Both the position numbers and the translations under genes were made by a program. From Banduia mediterranea (GTDB taxonomy: Bacteria > Pseudomonadota > Gammaproteobacteria > Nevskiales > Nevskiaceae), in contig NZ_JAVRIC010000026.1 of NCBI RefSeq assembly GCF_031846245.1, forward strand, positions 1 to 57,957: a DNA stretch of 57,957 nt, given 5' to 3'. Below, in pieces: positions 1-9,750 of this stretch. The notes under the pieces were generated by a model. That model was given only the letters and a program-made list of their open reading frames with translations. It was not told the DNA's origin and searched no databases. How positions within the stretch are numbered: position 1 is the stretch's first letter; every line of letters begins with the position of its first letter.

Positions 1-966
<966 letters not shown>

Positions 967-998
967 GTGGGGATCCTATTGTTCAGTTGCGGAGCGGG

Positions 999-1220
999 TC
1001 AGTCCAGCAGCACGAGAAATTCGGTGGCCAGCGCCTCCGGGCGCACCGCGCGGGTGTCCGGGCTGCGGTGCAGCGTGACCAGGCCGTAGCCTTCCAGATT
1101 ACGCAGCGAGCGCGACAAATTGCTGGCGGCGCGACCGGAGAGTTCGGCCTGCTCCAGTACCGTGCGGAGCTGCTGCTCCTGCATCAGGCGCAGCAGTGCC
1201 CGGTTTTCGTCCGACAGCAC
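999..1220 (-). pseudogene. 5'-truncated winged-helix regulator upstream of hsdM
   Basis: A 73-residue reading from a GTG at 1220 contains a MarR/ArsR-like helix-turn-helix stretch ([20 protein letters not shown], then LVTLHR) and ends 32 bases before hsdM. The same frame stays open upstream and reads GSAWFASWRQLAGV, which looks like the conserved part of longer regulators of this kind, until a TAG at 1260-1262. Beyond that point the sequence turns into repeat-like DNA. I infer that the original 5' end was lost at a junction near 1262. A shortened protein from the GTG is still possible. Its position just ahead of hsdM suggests it once regulated that operon. Confidence 0.5.
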
Positions 1221-1293
1221 GCCGGCCAGCTGACGCCATGAGGCGAACCAGGCCGAGCCCTATTTATTTCTCGTCGTTCAGCCGACGCGTATC

Positions 1294-1412
1294 CGGACTT
1301 TCAGTCCGTAAATCACTAACCCACCGACTTCAGTCGCTGGTTGTTGAGTCACTCCGACCCTTTTTGGCCTGTCATTGAAAGAGGCTGGGATTTGGAAAGA
1401 GGCTGGGATTTG
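1294..1412. repeat. Cluster of small palindromes, a REP half-copy and an 18-bp tandem repeat
   Basis: This non-coding stretch starts with a hairpin (CGGACT at 1294-1299, AGTCCG at 1303-1308). At 1349-1366 it has TCACTCCGACCCTTTTTG, one arm of the REP-like element found complete at 1848-1888. At 1377-1394 and 1395-1412 the unit GAAAGAGGCTGGGATTTG is repeated perfectly head to tail. It sits at the break that truncates the regulator upstream of hsdM. Confidence 0.7.
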
Positions 1413-1524
1413 ACAGCGCCGGGCCGTGCGCCGGACCATGGGCTGCGCTCGGCGGGCCGTGCCGCTGCTGATCGGCGCGCCAAGTGCCAACCCGGCGAAA
1501 AATAATCACGACCTGGAGAGCAGC

Positions 1525-1836
1525 ATGACCTCGGCAAAACCAACCATCGTTCTCTACTTGCTGGCTTTTCTCGGCATCTTCATCTGGGCGGCCATGACCG
1601 ACCCAAGCTTCGCCGGTTTCATGACGGTGGTGCGCGAACCCTGGGGGCTGGTAGTGTTCCTCGACTTCGTGTTCGGCTGTCTGCTGCTGTCCTGGATCAT
1701 CTATTACGTCGAGGGCTCGGCGCGCGCGGCGCTGCCCTGGGCCGTGGCGCTCTTCATCATCGGCAATATCGTCGGCGCTATCTACTTGCTGATGCGGCTC
1801 GACCGTATCCGCCAGCGTTTGGCGGCTACCGCCTGA
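1525..1836 (+). CDS. Small integral membrane protein, function unknown
   Basis: A 103-residue protein starts at the ATG at 1525, preceded by a purine-rich site (CTGGAGAGCAGC). A longer frame is open upstream but lacks a ribosome site and runs through repeat DNA. Three hydrophobic segments are visible: about residues 7-24 (IVLYLLAFLGIFIWAAM), 40-62 (LVVFLDFVFGCLLLSWIIYYV) and 70-92. A basic tail (RLDRIRQRL) follows, as expected for a cytoplasmic end. I do not recognise a defined function. It is flanked on both sides by copies of the REP-like repeat, one complete downstream and one partial upstream. Confidence 0.7.
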   Translation: MTSAKPTIVLYLLAFLGIFIWAAMTDPSFAGFMTVVREPWGLVVFLDFVFGCLLLSWIIYYVEGSARAALPWAVALFIIGNIVGAIYLLMRLDRIRQRLAATA

Positions 1837-1841
1837 GGATC

Positions 1842-1897
1842 AAAAAAGGGTCGGAGTGAATAAAATACTTTTTTATTCACTCCGACCCCTTTTTGCG
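1842..1897. repeat. Complete REP-like palindrome, probable bidirectional terminator
   Basis: GGGTCGGAGTGAATAAAA at 1848-1865 is followed by a 5-base loop and its exact reverse complement at 1871-1888, an 18-bp perfect stem. An A-run precedes it and a T-run follows. It lies between the convergent membrane-protein and glutathione-transferase genes, where it could terminate both. Partial copies at 1349 and 2669 show that it is a dispersed element. It resembles in style the REP palindromes associated with RAYT (Y1) transposases, but no such transposase is in the window. Confidence 0.85.
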
Positions 1898-1926
1898 CCC
1901 CTTTTTGCGAATCGGTGTACTGGACA

Positions 1927-2568
1927 TCAACCGGCGAGGCTTTTTAGCGCCTGGTCGCGATCGCGGTTGACCTGCTGCACCAATGGATTATTGTCCATCA
2001 TCTGCTGCCAGTCGCGCAGGCCCTCAACCTCCGTGGCGAGATCAATGCCGTACGCTCGCTTCGCCACCATGTCGGCCAGATTCGCGGTGTAATACAGCAT
2101 CAGGTCGGCTTGCGTCAGTTGTGCGCCGGCGGCATAGGGTGAAAATTGCAGCAGACACTTGAGCGCGGCCACGCCCTTTTCGAGCTCCGGCCTGACCTTG
2201 ATCTTCAACTCTTCGCTCAGCGTTTCGCCGAAAAAGATGCCCCGATACAATTGCCGAGCGACGAGCTCCACATACAGCTCGATGGACTTGGATAGCTCGC
2301 GAACCTTGGCCCGCGCAAAATGTTCTTTCGGCAATAGCGCCTTGTCGGGATAGGCCTCATCGAGGAAATCGAGGATGACATTGGTTTCAGAAATAAACCC
2401 GTCAGGCGTCTGCAGGCAGGGGATCTTGCCCATGGGGCTTTTGGAGAGGTAGTCCTGTTCCTGGCTCGGCCGCATGATGATTTCTTCGAAGGCAAGGCCC
2501 TTGTGCAACAGCGCCAGTTTGACCATGTTGTAATAATTGCTTACCGGAAAACCGTAGAGTTTGAACAT
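1927..2568 (-). CDS. Glutathione S-transferase family protein
   Basis: A 213-residue protein with a thioredoxin-fold N-terminal domain (MFKLYGFPVSNYYNMVKLAL, residues 1-20) and the glutathione-contacting segments GKIPCLQTPDGF and ETNVILDFLDE, the last corresponding to the usual E-S/T pair that grips the gamma-glutamyl group. The rest is the all-helical C-terminal domain. Length and order fit the GST superfamily. The substrate cannot be told; detoxification or isomerisation are the common roles. The gene stands alone, transcribed away from arsH's promoter side, and is bracketed by REP-like repeats at 1842-1897 and 2669-2743. Its 5' flank (2570-2670) is noticeably AT-rich compared with the surroundings. 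Confidence 0.88.
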   Translation of the reverse strand: MFKLYGFPVSNYYNMVKLALLHKGLAFEEIIMRPSQEQDYLSKSPMGKIPCLQTPDGFISETNVILDFLDEAYPDKALLPKEHFARAKVRELSKSIELYVELVARQLYRGIFFGETLSEELKIKVRPELEKGVAALKCLLQFSPYAAGAQLTQADLMLYYTANLADMVAKRAYGIDLATEVEGLRDWQQMMDNNPLVQQVNRDRDQALKSLAG

Positions 2569-2668
2569 TTTATTCTCCTATCTGTTTGTTTTAAATAATT
2601 TTTATATATTATCGGGGCGGTTTAGACGGCGGGAGCGGTGCCGGATTTTTAAGTAATAAAAGCAATAA

Positions 2669-2743
2669 GGGGTCGGAGTGAATAAAATAAATACAGCCGA
2701 TCCGTACTCTAACACTTCCTTACTTACTTCGCCCCCCTTTTTC
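2669..2743. repeat. REP-like repeat, one good arm and one degenerate arm
   Basis: GGGGTCGGAGTGAATAAAAT begins at 2669 and matches the left arm of the palindrome at 1848. A degraded counterpart (TTACTTCGCCCCCCTTTTT) lies at about 2725-2743, right beside the arsH stop codon. The pair separates the GST gene from the arsenic operon and may end arsH transcription. Confidence 0.65.
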
Positions 2744-3475
2744 CTATTCGGTCTGGGCTCTTGTGGCGGGGTCGGTTTGCGGTTCCACTGTCCTGCCGTC
2801 CTGCTTGCGTTCCGAGTAGCGATCGGTGAGCACCGAGGTGTGCGGCCGCAGCAGCACGGTGACGCGGACGAGTTCTTCCATGACGTCGACGATGCGATCG
2901 TAGTAGGCCGAGGGCTTCATGCGCCCGGCCTCGTCGAATTCCTGATAGGCCTTGGCGACGCTGGACTGGTTCGGAATCGTGAACATGCGCATCCAGCGAC
3001 CGAGCAGGCGCAGTGTGTTGACGGCATTGAACGACTGCGAGCCGCCGGAAACCTGCATCACCGCCAGCGTGCGCCCCTGGGTGGGACGCATGCCGCCGAA
3101 GCTCAGCGGCAGATGATCGATCTGTGCCTTCATCAGTCCGGTGATCTGACCATGCCGTTCCGGGCTGCACCAGACCTGTCCTTCGGACCACAGTGAAAGT
3201 TCACGCAGTTCGTGAACGGCGGGGTGGTCGTCCTTGGGGGTTTGATCGGGCAGCGGCAGGTCGGCGGGATCGAAGATGCGGGTCTCGGCGCCGAGCCATT
3301 GCAGCAGTCGCGCCGCTTCCTCGGTGGCGAATCGGGAATACGAGCGCTCGCGCAGCGAGCCGTACAGCAGGAGGATGCGCGGTGCATGCGTTTCTGGAGC
3401 GGGCATCGACCGCGCCAGAAACGTCGGGTCCAGCGCCGGCAGTGTGTCGGGGGCGCTCAGCGTGCGCAATCTCAT
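2744..3475 (-). CDS. arsH: Arsenical resistance protein ArsH (NADPH-dependent FMN reductase)
   Basis: A 243-residue flavodoxin-like protein. The phosphate-binding loop [11 protein letters not shown] near residues 38-48 binds FMN. The stretches [30 protein letters not shown] and [20 protein letters not shown] are characteristic of ArsH, which oxidises trivalent organoarsenicals and reduces quinones or azo dyes with NADPH. It is the last gene of the arsR-arsC-acr3-arsH operon; its ATG overlaps the acr3 stop by four bases (ATGA at 3472-3475), so translation is coupled. Full length for the family. Confidence 0.95.
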   Translation of the reverse strand: MRLRTLSAPDTLPALDPTFLARSMPAPETHAPRILLLYGSLRERSYSRFATEEAARLLQWLGAETRIFDPADLPLPDQTPKDDHPAVHELRELSLWSEGQVWCSPERHGQITGLMKAQIDHLPLSFGGMRPTQGRTLAVMQVSGGSQSFNAVNTLRLLGRWMRMFTIPNQSSVAKAYQEFDEAGRMKPSAYYDRIVDVMEELVRVTVLLRPHTSVLTDRYSERKQDGRTVEPQTDPATRAQTE

Positions 3476-4536
3476 GTCGATAGTGTGGAAGCGGAGGGTG
3501 ACGCCGGCCAGCGATCACGCAGACGCAGCGCCACATGTACCAGTGCCAGCAGCACCGGCACCTCGACCAGTGGCCCGATCACGGTGGCGAAGGCGACCGG
3601 CGAGGCGAGCCCGAAGCTGGCGATGGCCACGGCGATGGCCAGCTCGAAGTTGTTGCTGGCGGCGGTGAAGGCGGTCGCCGTGGTGCGTGCATAGTCCACG
3701 CCGACAAAGCGGGCCATCGCGAAGCTCAGCGCGAACATGATCAGAAAATAGAGCGCCAGCGGAGCGGCGATTCGCAGCGCATCCAGCGGCAGGCGCAGCA
3801 CATCGCCACCCTTGAGGCTGAACATGACGATGATCGTCAGCAGCAGCGCGATCAGCGTCAGCGGCGCGATTCGCGGCACGAAATTCTGCTCGTACCAGGG
3901 CTGGCCACGCAGCCGCAGCAGCCATCGACGGCTCAGGTAGCCGGCGGCGAACGGAACGCCGAGATACAGCAGCACCGCCCCCGCGATCGTTTGGAAGGAC
4001 ACGTCCACGACACGGCCTTCAAGCCCGAGCAGGGGTGGCAAGGCGCCGAGGAAAAACCAGGCGTAGGCGCCGAAGAACAGGATCTGGAAGATCGAATTGA
4101 AGGCGACCAGCCCGGCAGCGTAGCTGCTGCTGCCGCAGGCGAGCTGGTTCCACACCAGCACCATGGCGATGCATCGTGCCAGACCGATCAGGATCACACC
4201 GGTCATGTAGTCGGGACGGTCTGACAGGAACAGCACGGCCAGCCCGAACATCAGGAACGGTCCGATCAGCCAGTTCTGGATCAGTGACAGCAGCAGCACG
4301 CGACGATCGGAAAAGACCTTCGACAGTTCCTCGTAGCGCACGCGCGCCAGCGGCGGATACATCATCACGATCAGGCCAATCGCGATCGGAATGTTGGTGC
4401 CGCCGATGCTGAGTCGGTCCAGTGCGGTTGGCAGCGATTCGAACAGGGTGCCGAGCAGCACACCCAAGGCCATCGCGGCGAGTATCCAGACCGTCAGATA
4501 GCGGTCGAGAAACGACAGGCGGGGGGGGGCGTTCAT
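3472..4536 (-). CDS. acr3: Arsenite efflux permease, ACR3 family
   Basis: A 354-residue inner-membrane protein with about ten hydrophobic segments, of the ACR3/BASS type rather than the ArsB type. It exports arsenite using the proton gradient. The conserved cysteine region [20 protein letters not shown] in the fourth segment contains the Cys needed for As(III) transport. The ATG at 4536 overlaps the arsC stop (ATGA). Codons 3-6 contain a run of nine C on the coding strand (4521-4529), which could slip; see findings. It is coupled to arsH downstream. Confidence 0.95.
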   Translation of the reverse strand: MNAPPRLSFLDRYLTVWILAAMALGVLLGTLFESLPTALDRLSIGGTNIPIAIGLIVMMYPPLARVRYEELSKVFSDRRVLLLSLIQNWLIGPFLMFGLAVLFLSDRPDYMTGVILIGLARCIAMVLVWNQLACGSSSYAAGLVAFNSIFQILFFGAYAWFFLGALPPLLGLEGRVVDVSFQTIAGAVLLYLGVPFAAGYLSRRWLLRLRGQPWYEQNFVPRIAPLTLIALLLTIIVMFSLKGGDVLRLPLDALRIAAPLALYFLIMFALSFAMARFVGVDYARTTATAFTAASNNFELAIAVAIASFGLASPVAFATVIGPLVEVPVLLALVHVALRLRDRWPASPSASTLST

Positions 4537-5054
4537 GTCAGCGTGGCGATCTCGCGCAGTGCGCCGGCGAGTGCGGCATGATCGCGTGATTCAAGGGGGA
4601 GCTGCGCGAAGGCCCGCAACCGTCGGAACAGGATGTCGTAGGCTTCGGTGAAGGCCGCCGCTTGCGCCTCGGCGCCGGCCACGGCCGCCGGGTCGGGCAG
4701 TCCCATGTGGACCTTCAGCGGCGCGCCGGGCCAGTAGGGACAGGTTTCGCCAGCGGCCTGATCGCAGACGGTGATGACGTAGTCCATGCGCGGCGCTTCG
4801 GGGCCGCTGAATTCGTCCCAGGACTTGCTGCGAAAGCGTTCGGTGGCGATGCCACGCCTGCGCAGTTCCGCCAGGGCCATGGGATGAACCTGACCTCGCG
4901 GGTGCGAGCCGGCCGACCATGCGTGGAGGCGTCCGTCCTTGCGGCCGAGCTCATTGAGAATCGCCTCGCCGAGTATCGAGCGTGCCGAATTGCCGGTGCA
5001 CAGGATCAGGATGTTCACACCATCCCGTGGAATATCTTTGGAGGTTGGGTTCAT
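4533..5054 (-). CDS. arsC: Arsenate reductase, low-molecular-weight phosphatase type
   Basis: A 173-residue member of the LMW protein-tyrosine-phosphatase fold that reduces arsenate to arsenite for export by Acr3. The P-loop CTGNSARS (residues 20-27) supplies the attacking Cys and the Arg. The redox pair lies in [10 protein letters not shown] and the general-acid Asp in GLPDPAAV. This composition fits the thioredoxin- or mycothiol/glutaredoxin-coupled LMW arsenate reductases rather than the E. coli plasmid ArsC family. The start overlaps the arsR stop by four bases. Confidence 0.93.
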   Translation of the reverse strand: MNPTSKDIPRDGVNILILCTGNSARSILGEAILNELGRKDGRLHAWSAGSHPRGQVHPMALAELRRRGIATERFRSKSWDEFSGPEAPRMDYVITVCDQAAGETCPYWPGAPLKVHMGLPDPAAVAGAEAQAAAFTEAYDILFRRLRAFAQLPLESRDHAALAGALREIATLT

Positions 5055-5380
5055 GCCTTGGTGTCCTGGGTGGGCAGGCAGCCGGCGCCGCAGTCGGCGC
5101 CGTCACAGCAGTTTTCGAGCAGATAGGCCATCAGCGCGTTCATCGCCTTGAAATCCGGCGCATAGAAAATGCGCCGGCCGTCCGGGCTGGCGCGCAGCAG
5201 CCCGGAGCGGCTCAGTTCCTTGAGGTGAAACGATAGCGTTGCGGGTGCCATCCCGGTATTCGCGGCGATGTCGCCCACGCACAGGCCGTTCGGCCCGTTC
5301 TGAACCAGCAGGCGAAAGACCGCGAGCCGGTTTTCGTGGGCCAGCGCTGCGAGCTGGGTGACCGCGTCCTTAGATTCCAT
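5051..5380 (-). CDS. arsR: ArsR/SmtB family arsenic-responsive repressor
   Basis: A 109-residue winged-helix repressor when started at the ATG at 5380; a frame open to 5428 adds 16 residues that do not look like the family. The recognition helix region is TGMAPATLSFHLKELSRSGL. The canonical ELCVCDL metal site is replaced (GLCVGDIA), and instead there is a C-terminal cysteine cluster, NCCDGADCGAGC. This resembles the As(III) site of the Acidithiobacillus-type ArsR, where neighbouring Cys near the C-terminus bind arsenite. Binding would release the operator and induce arsC-acr3-arsH, all coupled downstream by four-base overlaps. Confidence 0.9.
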   Translation of the reverse strand: MESKDAVTQLAALAHENRLAVFRLLVQNGPNGLCVGDIAANTGMAPATLSFHLKELSRSGLLRASPDGRRIFYAPDFKAMNALMAYLLENCCDGADCGAGCLPTQDTKA

Positions 5381-5418
5381 ATTTCCAGAATTATTAAAAT
5401 ATTTTCGATTGTCAAGCT
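5379..5418 (-). promoter_or_regulatory. Candidate arsR promoter and ArsR operator
   Basis: The sequence is AT-rich against a GC-rich background. On the minus strand a TTGACA (5415-5410) is followed after 16 bases by TAATTC. An inverted repeat ATATTT (5379-5384) and AAATAT (5397-5402), with a 12-base spacer, overlaps this promoter and the start codon. That is the expected place for an autoregulatory ArsR site. If the promoter call is right, the leader would be only a few bases long. Confidence 0.45.
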
Positions 5419-5535
5419 GTCTGCGCAACGAACGAGGCTGGCGCTGGCCGATTCATCGGTACGACAGCGCCGATGTGAAATACAGTGCCGGGGCGAGGTG
5501 GCTGTGCCGCCCGAAGAACCGCGAAGGAGACCTCA

Positions 5536-6135
5536 ATGGCAAACGTACTGATCCTCTACTACAGCACCTACGGACACATCGAAACGATGGCCAATGCCGT
5601 GGCCGAAGGCGCCCGGTCGATCGGCGGCACTACGGTGGACATCAAGCGCGTACCGGAACTGATGCCGCCGGAGGTCGCGAAGAATGCCGGCGCCAAGCTC
5701 GACCAGGCGGCGCCGATCGCGCAGGTCGAGGAGCTGGCGAATTACGATGCGATCATCTTCGGTACGCCGACGCGCTTCGGCAACATGGCGTCGCAGATGC
5801 GCAATTTTCTCGACCAGGCCGGTGGGCTGTGGTCCAGCGGCAAGCTGATCGGCAAGCTTGGCAGCGTGTTCGTATCCACAGCCTCGCAGCACGGTGGTCA
5901 GGAAACCACGATCACCTCGTTTCATACCACGTTGCTGCATCTGGGCATGGTCATTGTCGGTGTGCCGTACAGTGAGCCGGGTTTGACGCGCCTTGACGAG
6001 ATCTCCGGGGGGACACCGTATGGCGCGACCACCATCGCGGCCGGTGACGGTTCGCGCCAGCCCAGCGACAACGAGCTGGCGATTGCGCGCTTCCAGGGCA
6101 AGCATGTGGCCACGATCACGGCGAAGCTCGCCTAG
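5536..6135 (+). CDS. wrbA: NAD(P)H:quinone oxidoreductase, WrbA type IV
   Basis: A 199-residue flavodoxin-like protein starting at the ATG at 5536 with a clear ribosome site (GAAGGAGACCTCA). The FMN loop is [12 protein letters not shown] (residues 8-19). [19 protein letters not shown] and [12 protein letters not shown] are diagnostic for WrbA, which reduces quinones by two electrons and limits semiquinone stress. It is divergent from arsR and shares the AT-rich intergenic DNA, so it may be co-induced with the arsenic operon; that is inference. Confidence 0.95.
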   Translation: MANVLILYYSTYGHIETMANAVAEGARSIGGTTVDIKRVPELMPPEVAKNAGAKLDQAAPIAQVEELANYDAIIFGTPTRFGNMASQMRNFLDQAGGLWSSGKLIGKLGSVFVSTASQHGGQETTITSFHTTLLHLGMVIVGVPYSEPGLTRLDEISGGTPYGATTIAAGDGSRQPSDNELAIARFQGKHVATITAKLA

Positions 6136-6297
6136 TCGGCCAGGCTCTCGACAGCGGCAGGTATCGCCGAGAACGGCAGTCTCGGCGTACCGGCTTGTCG
6201 CGGGAGGAAAAATGGGCAGTACTGACCGGCTGCTGCCATTTGTGGGCTGGCGAGTGAATTAGGATGTGCTCCCGTCCCGAAAATTCGCCTGGAGTCG

Positions 6298-7365
6298 ATG
6301 CGCAAAATCGTCCATATCGACATGGACGCGTTCTATGCCTCGGTCGAGCAGCGCGACGATCCCGCGCTGCGCGGGCGGCCCGTGGTGGTGGCCTGGCGTG
6401 GCGGGCGTTCGGTGGTGTGCGCGGCTTCCTATGAGGCGCGCGTGTTTGGCGTGCGTTCGGCGATGCCAGCGATTCGTGCCGAGCGGCTGTGTCCGGATGC
6501 AGTGTTCGTGCCGCCGGACTTCACGCGCTACCGCGCGGTGTCACAGCGAGTGCGCGAAATTTTTCTGCGCTATACCGATCGCGTCGAACCCCTGTCGCTC
6601 GACGAGGCCTATCTTGATCTCAGTGAGATTCGTACCGGGCAGGATTCCGCGACGGCTGTGGCGCAGCTGATCCGCGAACAGATTCGCGATGAATTGAATC
6701 TCACGGCCTCGGCCGGTGTGGCGCCGACCAAATTTCTGGCGAAGATCGCCTCGGACTGGAACAAGCCGGATGGCTTGTTCGTGATCCGCCCGGCGCAGGT
6801 GGATGCCTTTCTGCAGCCTTTGCCGGTGGGGCGTCTGCCCGGCGTTGGCAAGGTCATGAACGCTCGCCTCGAAGCGCTAGGGATCAGGACCGTGGGTGAT
6901 CTCAAAAGCAGCGGTGCGAGTGCGTTGGAGCAGGCCTTCGGCCGCTACGGGCGGCGCCTGTATGAGCTGTCGATGGGCATCGACCGCAGCGAGGTGCAGC
7001 CCGACCGTCCGCGCAAATCGCTGTCGGCGGAGGATACGTTCGAGCGTGATTTGCCGATGTCGGAACTGGAATCGGCGATTCGGGTGCTGGCGGACAAGGT
7101 CTGGAAGGCCGCGGCACGCTCCGAGCGGGTGCCGCGCACCATCGTGCTCAAGCTCAAGACCAGTGACTTCCGCATTCTGACGCGCAGCCTGACGCCCGGC
7201 CGCTGGCCCCAATCGGCCGGCGAGTTCGCTGATATCGCCTGCCAGCTGCGCGAGCGTGTGGCCCTGCCGGACAGCACTCGTTATCGCCTGGTCGGCGTCG
7301 GACTGTCGAACTTCGAGGACGTCCCGCAGGCCGACGCGCAGGCGGATCTGTTCGGGCCGGATTGA
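6298..7365 (+). CDS. dinB: DNA polymerase IV (Y family)
   Basis: A 355-residue translesion polymerase. The palm motifs [14 protein letters not shown] (residues 7-20) and SLDEAYLD (about 100-107) hold the catalytic Asp/Glu residues. The thumb has the helix-hairpin-helix [18 protein letters not shown], and the little-finger domain follows. The C-terminal QADLFG is a beta-clamp-binding type motif. It inserts bases opposite damaged templates with low fidelity. I did not find a convincing LexA box in the 160 bases upstream. Confidence 0.96.
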   Translation: MRKIVHIDMDAFYASVEQRDDPALRGRPVVVAWRGGRSVVCAASYEARVFGVRSAMPAIRAERLCPDAVFVPPDFTRYRAVSQRVREIFLRYTDRVEPLSLDEAYLDLSEIRTGQDSATAVAQLIREQIRDELNLTASAGVAPTKFLAKIASDWNKPDGLFVIRPAQVDAFLQPLPVGRLPGVGKVMNARLEALGIRTVGDLKSSGASALEQAFGRYGRRLYELSMGIDRSEVQPDRPRKSLSAEDTFERDLPMSELESAIRVLADKVWKAAARSERVPRTIVLKLKTSDFRILTRSLTPGRWPQSAGEFADIACQLRERVALPDSTRYRLVGVGLSNFEDVPQADAQADLFGPD

Positions 7366-7487
7366 AGCCCGGACCCGCTGTGTCCATCGGTGGTTCAGGC
7401 GGCGAGCGTTGTAATGACGGGGTGCACGGGCTCGAAAACGAATCACAAGATCGAGCCGACCGCATTCACGCCTTCAGGAGACAGACT

Positions 7488-7700
7488 ATGCAACACGACC
7501 ATACCTACAAGATCACTGAAATCGTCGGCTCGTCCAAGACCAGCGTCGAAGACGCCGTGCGTACCGCCATCGCGCGGGCCGGCAAGACCTTGCACGGCAT
7601 GAAGTGGTTCGAGGTCGTCGAGACGCGCGGCTGGATCGATGGCGACCAGATCGGTCACTGGCAGGTCACGCTCAAGGTGGGCTTTGTGCTGGAAGGCTGA
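7488..7700 (+). CDS. Dodecin
   Basis: A 70-residue protein starting at the ATG at 7488 after CAGGAGACAGACT. It matches dodecin over its full length: [20 protein letters not shown], then [17 protein letters not shown] and [14 protein letters not shown]. Dodecins form dodecameric shells that store riboflavin or FMN, stacking flavin pairs with the Trp seen here in MKWFEV. A monocistronic gene followed by a hairpin. Confidence 0.95.
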   Translation: MQHDHTYKITEIVGSSKTSVEDAVRTAIARAGKTLHGMKWFEVVETRGWIDGDQIGHWQVTLKVGFVLEG

Positions 7701-7712
7701 GCCTGTCCGATT

Positions 7713-7739
7713 GCCGCGCGCCGCAAAATGGCGCGCGGC
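7713..7739. terminator. Hairpin between dodecin and GH13 genes
   Basis: A 10-bp perfect stem (GCCGCGCGCC and its complement) encloses a 7-base loop. No T-run follows, so it is a weak candidate for intrinsic termination between convergent genes. Confidence 0.5.
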
Positions 7740-7769
7740 GCTTCATCGATTTGCCTGAGGCTTGCCGCG

Positions 7770-9425
7770 TCAATGCCAGCTGTCAGGCGGCCGGCGTCCG
7801 AGGATGGCCGAACCGTAGGCGCCCAGATGCAGCACTGGCGGAATCAGGCGCCCCTGCAACAGCGGCTCGTGGCACAGGTGCCAGCCGCGCTCATTGATCG
7901 TGACTTCGGCAGGTTCGGTCGACAGATTGAACACGCATAGCAGTCGCTCCTCGTGTCGCCCGCGTTCGAACATCAGCACCGGCGGCGGTGAGCCGATCAG
8001 GCTCAGGGCGCCGCTGCGCAAGCCCGGCTGCGTCTTGCGCCAGTGCAGGAAGTGCCGATAGGCATTGAGCAGCGAGCCCGGATTCTGCTGTTGGCGGTCG
8101 ACCGCGAGCGGAAGGTGCTCGGCGGGGATCGGCAGCCAGCTCTGGTCGCCGTCGCTGAAGCCGGCCGTATCGGCTTCGGCGCACCAGGGCATTGGTGTGC
8201 GGCAGCCATCCCGGCCCAGAATTTCGGGATAGTTCGCGATTCCGTAGGGGTCGCGCAGCTGCTCGAAGCTGAGCTGGGCCTGCGGCAGTCCCAGCTCATC
8301 GCCCTGGTAGATGCAGCAACTGCCCGGCAGACAGACCAGCATCGCCGCCAGCAGGCGGTCCAGGCGATGCTCGGTTTCCTCGTCATGCCGCCGATGCTGC
8401 GCCCAGCGACCCTTGAGTCTTGGAAAATCGTGGGTGCCGAAGGTCCAGCAGATGCGGTGGTCTTCGAACAGCTCCACGACCCGTTGCAACAGCTCGCTCA
8501 TGGTCTGCTGGGTGAACGGTTCGTGGCTGATCAGCGACGCGTTGTAGGCCGTGTGCAGGCGCCGATTGCCACGCACGAAGTCGGCGGCACTGGCCAGCGT
8601 GTCTTCGGCGCTGGAAATTTCGCCCAGGGTGAACGTACCGGGGTAGCTGTCCATCAGCGAGCGCAGCTCGCCCAAGAGATCCAGGGTTTCCGGTCGGCTG
8701 ACGGTGCCGCGGTTGATGTAGTCGAAGTAGCGATCGCGCGGCCCCGCGCCGGCGGGCCGCGGCACGTCCGCCGGGCGCCGCGGATTGTCGCGCAGGCTGC
8801 GGTCGTGGGTATAGAAATTGACGACATCGAGACGAAAGCCGTCGACTCCGCGGTCGAGCCAGAAGCGCGCCACCTCGTTCAGTGCCGCACGAACCTCGCG
8901 CTTGTAGAAGTTGAGGTCCGGCTGTTCGCTCAGAAAATTGTGCAGATAGTACTGGCCGCGCAACGGATCCCAGGTCCAGGCGCTGCCGCCAAAGGTGGCG
9001 CGCCAGTTGTTGGGCGGCCCGCCGTCGGGCGATGCGTCCGCCCAGACGTACCAGTCGGCCTTGGGGTTGTCGCGGCTGCTGCGACTTTCGACGAACCATT
9101 CGTGTTCGTCCGAGGTGTGATTCCAGACCTGGTCCATGATTACGCGCAGGCCCAGCATGTGCGCTTCGCGAACCAGCGCATCGAAATCGTCCATTGTGCC
9201 GAACATTGGTTCGATGGCCTGAAAGTCGGAAACGTCGTATCCGAAGTCGCGCATCGGTGACTGTACGAAGGGGCAGATCCAGATCGCATCCGCGCCAAGT
9301 TCCGCGAGATAACCCAGGCGCTCGCGTATGCCGTTGAGATCGCCGATGCCGTCGCCGTTCGAATCCCGAAAACTGCGTGGATAGATCTGGTAGATGACCG
9401 CGTCTCTCCACCAATCGGTTGTCAT
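7770..9425 (-). CDS. GH13 alpha-glucosidase / oligo-1,6-glucosidase-like enzyme
   Basis: A 551-residue cytoplasmic enzyme (no signal peptide) started at the ATG at 9425, behind CAGGAGAGCTT. It has the four GH13 regions: VIMDQVWNHTSDEH; GVDGFRLDVVNF with the nucleophile Asp; TLGEISSAED with the acid Glu; and FGTHDFPRLKGRW with the transition-state Asp (the usual NHD is THD here). The N-terminal WWRDAVIYQIYPRSFRDSNG is typical of alpha-glucosidase and isomaltase. It hydrolyses terminal alpha-glucosyl linkages of short oligosaccharides. No transporter or regulator gene adjoins it, so its substrate is open. Confidence 0.92.
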   Translation of the reverse strand: MTTDWWRDAVIYQIYPRSFRDSNGDGIGDLNGIRERLGYLAELGADAIWICPFVQSPMRDFGYDVSDFQAIEPMFGTMDDFDALVREAHMLGLRVIMDQVWNHTSDEHEWFVESRSSRDNPKADWYVWADASPDGGPPNNWRATFGGSAWTWDPLRGQYYLHNFLSEQPDLNFYKREVRAALNEVARFWLDRGVDGFRLDVVNFYTHDRSLRDNPRRPADVPRPAGAGPRDRYFDYINRGTVSRPETLDLLGELRSLMDSYPGTFTLGEISSAEDTLASAADFVRGNRRLHTAYNASLISHEPFTQQTMSELLQRVVELFEDHRICWTFGTHDFPRLKGRWAQHRRHDEETEHRLDRLLAAMLVCLPGSCCIYQGDELGLPQAQLSFEQLRDPYGIANYPEILGRDGCRTPMPWCAEADTAGFSDGDQSWLPIPAEHLPLAVDRQQQNPGSLLNAYRHFLHWRKTQPGLRSGALSLIGSPPPVLMFERGRHEERLLCVFNLSTEPAEVTINERGWHLCHEPLLQGRLIPPVLHLGAYGSAILGRRPPDSWH

Positions 9426-9750
9426 AAGCTCTCCTGAATCCCGGCAAGCGTTGCTCGGTTTGTCGAACGACCGAATCGACGGCTGCGAGCGCATCGGTCG
9501 GCATCTGCAGAACGAGCCGATCACGGCTCGAGCCTCAGTCTAGATCTGGCCGAGTAACCGCCGCTGAATGTCAGCTGCGTGACTCGGCTTCAGAGCGGAC
9601 ACGGCCCCCCCGTATCAAGCGGGCGAAAACTGCAATTTAGACAGAGTCTGGAAAATCCAGAGCGGTTCGGCCCCCGAATTCACGGCGAGTTCAGAGATTG
9701 ACCGGCACAGTGAAGATGCCCTCGGTCGGGGGCGACCAGTGGAGATCGGC

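Noticed and set aside
1377-1412. CRISPR-like repeat
   Set aside because: Only two head-to-tail 18-bp units without spacers and no cas genes in the window.
6136-6297. LexA box ahead of dinB
   Set aside because: No CTG-N10-CAG or other known LexA pattern could be supported; CAGTACTG there is too short.
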